A stretch of DNA of 64,000 nt from Dipteris shenzhenensis. Lineage: Eukaryota; Polypodiophyta; Polypodiopsida; Gleicheniales. Made by a program: the position numbers and the translations under genes. The stretch lies in NCBI GenBank assembly GCA_047967505.1, contig CM106539.1. The stretch is one strand, 5' to 3'. This document shows, in pieces, positions 56,955-64,000 of the stretch. Below the pieces are notes generated by a model. That model saw nothing but the letters and a program-made list of their open reading frames with translations. It was not told the origin of the DNA and ran no database searches. The first letter of the stretch is position 1. The number at the start of each line of letters is the position of its first letter.

Positions 56955-59657
56955 TCAGTAAAACCATTGGAAGACTTCCTTTAGACTATTTGCCTTCTGA
57001 CTCCCTCCATAGTATTGTGTGTGTCTGAAAAATGCATTACGTGCCATGTAGTGAGACTTCTCCATGCCTTGGGTAGACCAAATTGCTGGGCATCCATACT
57101 TCTTGACAAAATAGGGAAGGTGGTTGTAGATGATATGATGTAAGACATAAGAATGCATAGTAAGTAATTAAAAAAAGAGGATCACACTTAAGTAAAAGAA
57201 AAAGACAGAACCTTACCATGTAGTGAGTTATATTGCAGGCTGTCCACGCGTCTTTCATTAACTTCCCAAAATGTTTAATTGCCTCCTCAAAGTTCTTGTA
57301 ATCACTCTTTGTCCATGTTACTTTGTCACAGAACATGAAGAGTTGATCAAGAGACCTCCACACCTCTGCCTTCCTATTTCGTGCTTCCCCATCTGCCTCA
57401 TGATCTTTCATAGCATTATGGACTTGCTTCCACAATCCATAATTAATCTTTGAAATTGTTCTACCTTGCCTTACTTGCTTACTTTGTTTGGGTCGAGACA
57501 AGAATCTTCTTGCCTTAACACCACCAATAGAGGGCTTGATTGGTACCTCCTTGCCATTGGTAGACTTTTTAAAATCGTTTGTGATTTGAACATCTCCTCC
57601 ATGCAAACCTATATCGGATAACACTTTTTCCAATGCTTGAAGAGCATCCTTTCTATTTTTTTTAGGATAGAGTTTCCAAGCAAATCCAATATATAAAAAT
57701 ACCAATTTCTCAATAATTGACATAGACCATGCAATGTGCAGATGTAAACATTACATAGTGGAATGTCCAAAATGGCCTTGAAGTCAGGGTCAACTTTATC
57801 TCTATTAGGTGCTCTCTTCCACCATTTTGAATCCATTACTTGAGCTGATTCTTTGCAGTAAAGACAAGGAGACTTTGAGTTGCCTCCTTTACTAATGTTA
57901 TACATGCACTTAAGTGTTTTAAGATCCTCGGCCATGTGCCACTCTACTTGAAAATCACCTTTTCCTTGCAACATGGAGATTCTCGCCTTGCACTTGTCTT
58001 TTGATTATTCTTGGTATTTCCGTGTGGTGAAACACCCAATCTAGTGTTTCATGGTCTTCTGTCTTCACCTGCCAGATTATAGAAAACAAAAGTCTTACTA
58101 TAACAGATTTGAAAACAATGACCAAAATCAAGTATAAAACAAAAAATGATCATACTTGGAATGAGCCTAGAACCACCATATGTGTTTCTCTGACTACACA
58201 CTAAAATACTTCGAACTCGCTTCATTCAATGATGTATCAATTGCTCCATTCATCAATGTAATAGTAACTCTTTCCATTTTCTTTTCCTTTACAACCTCAC
58301 ACTCATCCACAGTTTGATAGCAAATTTCAAAATGCCTTTGCACTCCTCAAATGTTATTCCATAAAACTCGACCATTCTTGTTTGAAGTTGTTGTAGATCT
58401 ACAAATATATTGTTCCAAGGATCATACACAGTGGTTCCTTTACCGCCATGGAATATTTCTTCAATATGGATATATTGCCCAATAAATTCATCTATACTTT
58501 CATTCAAATGACCTCTTATCCTCCACACGGTTGCTGGATTTGGTAGTAAAACTCGTTTAATCCTTTGATCTTTCAAAGTTGAGGATATCTCATGGAAAAT
58601 CGAACTATATCCCTTCCTGCTAACTCCACAAACATCAAGAGCCTCTTGGATTATAGTGCCATCAACTTGATTATTGGATACAAAGTCCTCTACAACATTG
58701 CGTTTGATTGTTTTGTATTTTTTTTCCTCAATCAAACCTTTTGCTACACTGCAAGAAAGCAATCCTTTCATTTGTTTAACAAGAAGAAGGTTCGGGTCCA
58801 TATTTTCTTTTGCAGGCTCCAATAATTTCCTGTAGTAACAACACAATATGCCTATATCATTCAGCACCTCCATTCTTGTTTTGTGATGATCGACAACATA
58901 GATAGTCATTTGAGAGCCTTTTTGAGTATACAAAATGATAAATTTCAATCTAACCTTGCTTCCTGAATTCGTCGCTTGCATCCACCAGTCCCAGCCTTCA
59001 AATTTGTAATGTTTTTAATCTTCCTGCTACGTAGTCTGTCTCCAAGCACGGTTCTCTTCTTTCTTGATCTTGTCAACTCTTTTTTACTCTTTGAATGCTC
59101 CTCAATTTCATTTTGTAACTGCTGCTCCAATTTTGCACGAATGGCTATCTCCTGCATCTTGGCCCCCTTTTCTTGTAGGTACATTATTTTATACGTTTCC
59201 GCAAATGCAGACTGCACTGAAATATAACCAAGAAGTCCATTTTGTCCATCGCCGGCAAACCTCAGTAATGTGGTGGGATTGACAAATGGAGGTCTAGAGT
59301 TTTTTACTTGACATTTTGGATATATGCTTCCATCGCACCATAAGTCAATATGTTGAAGCCCTTCTCTTCTCATATTTTCCCGCTGTTGAGCATTTAGCAC
59401 CGTATCCTTTCATCTTTTTTGTGCTGGATCATATTGTTCTTCTAAGTCGATGTGAAGATGGTGTAATCGCTTCTTCTGAGATAGTGACTCACTAGTATCG
59501 GCCATTTTTTGTGCTTCTGAGGTTGCAAAGTTTGTTTTTCAATCTCATAGTCGTTTTGTAACATCAATCGTGTAAGTGTGATGGTATCCATGTGAATATT
59601 TTGAAAACTTGCAATCACCAAGTTCAGTGATGGATTCTTTATGATAGGCCTGTACAT
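56955..59657 (-). pseudogene. Transposase-like gene of unassigned superfamily
   Basis: The minus strand from 59657 to 56955 encodes about 800 residues in overlapping frames. In order: an N-terminal region with LRFAGDGQNGLLGYISV; a basic coiled coil (EQQLQNEIEEHSKSKKELT); VCGVSRKGYSSIFHEI; ITFEECKGILKFAIKL; VEWHMAEDLKTLKCMYN followed by SPCLYCKE (CxxC); NVYICTLHG; VKARRFLSRP; and a final WSTQGMEKSHYMARNAFF with GGSQKAN. Aspartate, CxxC, histidine and late glutamate spacing suggest an RNase H-type transposase, but that is inference. Frame changes near 58300, 57970 and 57720 and a spliced or broken join near 57215 disable it. It is the element's best candidate for self-mobility. Confidence 0.6.
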
Positions 59658-59874
59658 GTCGGCAAAAGAGATGCGGAATCTTTGGTAAACAAAAAAAAAT
59701 ATAAGGAGATATTTAATGCAAAATCGTGTTAGTCAGACAAAAGATTATCTTATTCCTTTTTGAATTGACAGTTCTGTAGTCCTTACTGACAGTTCTGAGC
59801 CACGTTTTCGTATTTTACTATTTTTGAGGTCTTTTAGGAGAGAAATAAATCAAAAAATAGTGAATTTCTTATAG

Positions 59875-59907
59875 GGCCCCAAAATGAGTTCCCTTTTTCC
59901 CTAATGT
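59875..59907 (-). repeat. Right terminal inverted repeat of the 12-kb element
   Basis: It reads GGCCCCAAAATGAG through CCCTAATGT, the complement of 47930-47962 with two mismatches. The L1 endonuclease frame restarts immediately after it. Confidence 0.88.
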
Positions 59908-60635
59908 GGTTCCACACTAATCACCCCCCAAGGAAGGGGGGAGCTGCCCTTGGAGTCCATGAGAAATGGGGTTCATGAATCACTAACATTTTCTATGATG
60001 ATTCTCACAGGTGGGTAGCGGTAGAGATAAAAGCCGAGGAGACCTTTATGGTGGCCTTTGTGTATGCTTGAGGGCCTGCTAGCTCTCGGCCCTCCCTCTG
60101 GACCTCCCTCTCTTTTTTTCAATTTCCGGTTATTTTGCTTGGTGACTTTAATATGGTAGAGTCTAGCATTGATAGATATTTTAGGAAGGGTGTTGTTATA
60201 AGTGGTAGGGAGAAGAGAGAGTGGAATAATTGTAAAGACAACCATGCCCTATTTGATGTCTCCTCCTCCAATGATTTCACTTGGGATAATTCTAAGAAAG
60301 GAAAGGATCATAGGAAGGCTAGACTGGATCGGGCTTATGCCTCCTCAGGTCTCCTTCACTCGTTCAACAACTCTCAGGTCAAGGTCTTCAAAGACATTTG
60401 TCTTTCAAATCACAAACCTATTCTACTTAGTCTCTCCAACTCCAATGCTAATATCAAGTCTGGGTGGTTTCATGTGGATCAGGATCTCTTTCACCTCCCC
60501 CTTGTTAGAGATCGGATTGAGAAGATTTGGTCCTCCTATTTTGAAGGTCCCTCTTCTCCCTCCCATGCTTGGGCTTGTGCTATGAAGTCAACCCAGAGAG
60601 AGACTAAAAGATCTGTCCAACAAATTAGGTAGCTC
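59907..60635 (+). pseudogene. L1 LINE endonuclease, remainder
   Basis: The frame resumes with WFHTNHPPRKGGAALGVHEKWG, breaks, and continues with VAVEIKAEETFMVAFVYA, then VILLGDFNMVES (catalytic GDFN), FTWDNS, ARLDRAYAS and CLSNHKPILLSL (catalytic SNHKP). These are conserved L1 endonuclease motifs in the right order. Stops at 59976 and 60070 break it. It ends in the linker before the reverse transcriptase. Confidence 0.85.
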
Positions 60636-62033
60636 AGGAGAAAAGCCAAGTATGACTCCCTCAAAACCCTTGAAACTAGAATGCTTACTGGAGATCGAGT
60701 AGTCCTCTCTGACATCCTTCAAGCCAAGGCTGATCTCAAAGGGAAGAGCTTATTGAGGGCAACCAAATTAAGAAGTACACTAGGAATTGGTGGGCTGGTA
60801 AAGCTGATAGATGCTTGAAGGAAATGTTTCGGGCCCTTAAACAAAAGTCTAGAAGAGACCTCCTTCCCCTTATGCAGAAAAAAGATGGTCTCTTCATCTC
60901 TTCCCAAGAGGAGAATAAAGAGAACATAAGAAGCTATTTCTTTGAAATTTTCAATAGGGATCCTTGTTACTCTCTTGAGAAGACCAGGGCCCGGGCTACT
61001 ATAGCCTGTTGTAGAAAAGCTGTTGTCCCAGAGGAGCTGAACTACATTCTCAACCGAGACCTCCCCGAAACTAAAATTATAGACCTTTGGGACTCTAGGG
61101 CAGCAAGGATCCACTTCAAAGGAGAATTCAAACATCAGTCTTTTAAATGGCATCAAGGGAGTCAGCTTCTCCCCCTCCCCCCTCTTCATAAATTGAATTC
61201 CAATCTTCAATTTAAACTTAATAGACTATGGAAAATCAATTGGAATGTAAGACGATGGGAATTTAGGTTCCAGCAACTGCTAGAAAAGGGACATCAGTCC
61301 CAAAAAGTCTTGCCTGCTTTGGTTAATCTTACATCATGCTGTGTGGACCTCCATGAGGGCTTTAAGGATAGGAAAGGGAGATGGTAAATGTTGCCACTGC
61401 AAAACTGAAAATGAATCTCTCCAACATTTGTTTATGGGATGCAGCTTTAACATTCCCGCACTAAATTGGTTTAACAAACTCATGTCCTACATCCATCCTT
61501 CTTCTATTTTAGCTAAGGAACTCCTTCTAAAAGAAATCTATGGATTGCCAATAACTCTTTGGAATAGTATAAGAGCAGGCTACTTGTGGAATGTTTGGAT
61601 TAGCCGTAACGAAATGCTCTTTCAAGGTACTCATAAAGATATACTGCATCCTCTAATCCTTGACACTTGTAAGCAGATTGAAGACTCTTTCAAAGACGTG
61701 AGGAAGAAGATGTAGGCCCTAGAGCAAAAGATGGAAGGCCACATGTACAAAGAACAAGATCCCAAGCTGGCTCATATGGAGGAGAACTTAGTCAAACAAG
61801 AAGAAATCCTCGTAGCCCTGTCACTACTCAAAAATCAGATCTTAAGCTTGTTGTAGACTGTGCTAGCAAAATCCTCTTTAGATGAGAGACAGTAGCACCT
61901 CCCTTTTGAATAGGACTTCCCTTTGGTAATCCCCCCAGCATGTTGGGGTTGTTGACTCTGCCTCCGAGCAGTGCTGTAATCTTTCTCTTTTCTTCCAATT
62001 TAATATAATCGCAGCTTTTTCAAAAAAAAAAAA
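60636..62033 (+). pseudogene. L1 linker and C-terminal zinc-binding domain, reverse transcriptase deleted; poly(A) end
   Basis: After the endonuclease the linker runs to about 61080 (VVPEELNYILNRDLPETKII). It then jumps to IHFKGEFKHQSFKWHQG and on to the C-terminal domain with the knuckle CHCKTENESLQHLFMGC (61395-61445), and LWNVWISRNEMLFQG. The whole reverse transcriptase core with FADD is missing. The frame 61341-61715 is intact. The 3' end is marked by TTTAATATAAT and an A run at 62022-62033, so this is a genuine LINE terminus. It could have moved only in trans. Confidence 0.78.
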
Positions 62034-62918
62034 GAAATTGGGCTGAAGAATCTACGCTAGTTTAACTCCGGTCGTTCATACTTTCCTCACAACATCTCTA
62101 GTTTCACTCGAGTCCTCCATAATATCCTCGTGTTCTCTCTCTCTCTCTCTCTCAAGTTTCCACCCTCTTTTTCGAGGACAGGCCCATTTAATGAATTCAC
62201 CTTGCTTGGAAATTTGGTGGGAAATTCATCCTATGTGGCGGGTTGTAATTTCCCACCTTTCCCCCAAGAATTTGACCTTGGTGTATCTGTGGGAAAAAGA
62301 GTGAGGGCTTCCTCCTTATGACATGCAAAGATGTTCACATCATAGGAAAGTCTAGAACTCGTGAGAAATATTACTTTTTTCCATGTTTCCAATTTCCCAT
62401 CATATCATTATCCCTTAAGAAAACCTCATAAAGTAAAGTTTGCTCTTGTAGATTGTCTCTTTTTCATATTAAAGTGCACTAAGGATCAGTGCACACATAC
62501 CACATATACGGCTCAAGGCGCTCTAACTTATTCACATGAGTTAATCCACAGAGCGAGTTTGTGTACCTTTAGTGCTCTATTTGGCACCTCCCATTTTTAA
62601 ATTGCAGGTAGACAGTCCATAATTGAAATTGTTTCTTTCTTGGAAATGTATAGATATCTTGGTTGAGCAAGAAACGATGCATTGGCCACCACTTCATGTG
62701 AGGCTAAGTATAGGAGGGTAGCCTTCACAACTAGAATTGGGTGTGTGGCTCAAGAGGAAGATCTTCATGGTTTCACACACCAACCACCCATTCCTAATGG
62801 TGGTCAACGTGCTATTGCAATTGCATGAAATTTTGTGTTTCATGCCTGCACAAAACACATCGAGCCATATTCATGGATGATTTGTTCAAGGTAGTTTTGT
62901 TAAGAAGCAAAATGTTTC
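62034..62918. other. Non-coding stretch before the right copia fragment
   Basis: No gene found. A (CT)n run lies at about 62133-62153. Otherwise mixed AT-rich sequence. Confidence 0.5.
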
Positions 62919-63930
62919 AAAAGTTCATATGCCCTAATAGAAATAAACTTTTGAAACATTCGTCAGAATTTGAAACTTTTATATGAACAAATTTAAAGTT
63001 TCGCCAGGATTCACATCTTTTACTTTAAAATTTAAAAGAAAAAATATATAATTGTACTATGTTCCTCCCATTACTATGAAACTCAAAAAACTAGCTCGAT
63101 CAACTTTTGCCAGGATTTTATATTAATATATAAGTATAGTTTTGATAAAAACATCCATGGGCACATTATCATTATCCCAAAGTGGCATTGCATGCAGGAT
63201 AGATCAACTTGATCTATTATCCTACACACTAGAACATGGCAGACATTTTGACCAAGGCACTACCTACAAAAAAGTGTGAAGCTTTTTCAAAAGGTTTAGG
63301 CTTACTTCATTTTGGTGATTGTCTCATTTCTCTATACATGTTACATTGTCACTAGAGGGGGAATTTGTTAGATTATGAGTAGTATGGTGTGAACCTACCC
63401 TTGGGGTTCTTTTTCCCCTCTAGTTAGTATTAGGGCTAGGCTCCCTATCTAGAGTATATATATATCCTCATTTTAGTATGTGTGTCCACCATTCTGTCTC
63501 TTATAGGGATGAGCTTCTTGGTCCCTAGCCTTTGTATAGTGTCTCGAGTTTCTATAATAATCTCTCATTTACCTACATGGTCTTCCAACACTTTGACATG
63601 GGAGCTGAGGAGGTATCTTGCACTATCAAGGCAAGCCAACCTGCGAGTCTCCCTTGTTTCAACACATAAAAGCTCTTTTCCTTCAATACAAGGCTATATA
63701 AGCTGATACAATCATATCTAAATTGTCGAAGGAAGGCTCGCAAAAGATGGATTTCATTGCAAAGTTAGGCACCTATGTGTGCAAGATCATGCTGCTTGGA
63801 TTACAAAAATGCATCTTTTTTGTCACAGTTTCTTGCAAGTCCAGGTTCCAAGGGTGTTGGTCACCTAGAATCATGTCAATGTCATTGTAGCACTCTTGTA
63901 GCATAAGTGTCCACAAGTGTAGCATAGGTC
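62919..63930. repeat. Long direct repeat, right copy
   Basis: It matches 1-1013 in the same orientation. It contains the copia tail (NMADILTKALPTKK at about 63235-63276), the polypurine tract and the LTR start at 63366. Sequence after 63930 corresponds to 1803-1841 and then diverges. Confidence 0.9.
63366..63590 (+). repeat. Copia 3' LTR (right copy)
   Basis: It is the counterpart of 449-673 and starts TGTTAGATTATG after AGAGGGGGAA. Proposed end TCCAACA is at 63584-63590. The end is uncertain for the reason given for the left copy. Confidence 0.6.
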
Positions 63931-64000
63931 CATGTGCCATCCCTTCACCTAGGCTGTCCCATGCCTACATTTAGTGAGACATGGCCCAAGTACCATGGGA

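Larger units (their letters stand above)
47930..59907. mobile_element. Large inverted-repeat DNA element with five or more genes
   Basis: Terminal inverted repeats of 33 bases (47930-47962 and 59875-59907) agree at 31 positions. They interrupt an L1 endonuclease whose two halves lie exactly on either side, so the borders are well supported. Inside are gene A (plus), a Ulp1-like protease (minus), a histone H3-like gene (minus), gene B (plus), a MITE insertion, and a large transposase-like gene (minus). I could not find a convincing target duplication; at most 2 bases (AT). The termini do not match CACTA, Harbinger, MULE or hAT ends that I know. It is an autonomous-type transposon by layout, now lightly degraded. 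Confidence 0.8.

Noticed and set aside
47926-59912. Target duplication of 8 or more bases for the 12-kb element
   Set aside because: Flanks CCCACAG and GGTTCCA do not match; only AT could be a 2-bp duplication.

Overview
The window is nuclear DNA of a land plant with a large, repeat-rich genome. Plant-type Ty1/copia, Ty3/gypsy and L1 elements, plant-like introns, long microsatellites and very low gene density all point that way. I cannot name the species; a fern or another non-flowering plant is only a guess. I see no intact ordinary host gene, no rRNA or tRNA gene and no CRISPR array. Nearly everything is transposable elements nested in one another, mostly decayed by stops that look like cytosine deamination.

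Layout. 1-1013 and 62919-63930 are near-identical direct repeats carrying the 3' end of a copia polyprotein and its LTR. 3.4-5.6 kb holds Ty3 gag and protease remnants. 5.6-11.1 kb has no recognisable gene, only simple repeats, a 42-bp palindrome and a hairpin. 11.2-15.4 kb is an internally deleted Ty3 element on the plus strand. 15.4-16.4 kb is tandem and C-rich sequence. 17.2-19.7 kb is a second gag-protease copy. 19.9-21.5 kb (minus) is a broken protein kinase gene, followed by a 91-bp/309-bp higher-order minisatellite. 23.4-31.4 kb (minus) is the longest Ty3 copy: RNase H, integrase, a very long coiled-coil reading frame, then a 3' region inverted relative to that at 14.2-15.2 kb. 31.8-41.0 kb is a copia element with a 2.5-kb leader; its polymerase is split by a nested gag-only copia (38010-40625). 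41.7-43.3 kb (minus) is a second kinase-like remnant. 43.9-47.7 kb (minus) is a different Ty3 element. 47.76-62.03 kb is an L1 LINE without its reverse transcriptase core.

The outstanding feature is a roughly 12-kb inverted-repeat element inserted in the L1 endonuclease (47930-59907, 33-bp termini, 31/33 identical). It carries at least five genes: an unknown plus-strand gene, a Ulp1/C48-type protease, an intact divergent histone H3, a second unknown plus-strand gene with a basic C terminus, and a large minus-strand gene that looks like a transposase of a superfamily I cannot assign. Four hairpins of one sequence family lie symmetrically about a CACGTG cluster between the divergent H3 and plus-strand genes. 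My inference is that this is a large autonomous-type DNA transposon, now lightly degraded, whose cargo acts on chromatin and possibly on SUMO or ubiquitin.

A family of miniature elements with C/G-run termini is scattered through the window (2871, 16617, 29929, 56519, probably 41242). Four copies have perfect 8-bp target duplications. One sits inside the 12-kb element and another inside a Ty3 integrase, so they are younger than their hosts.
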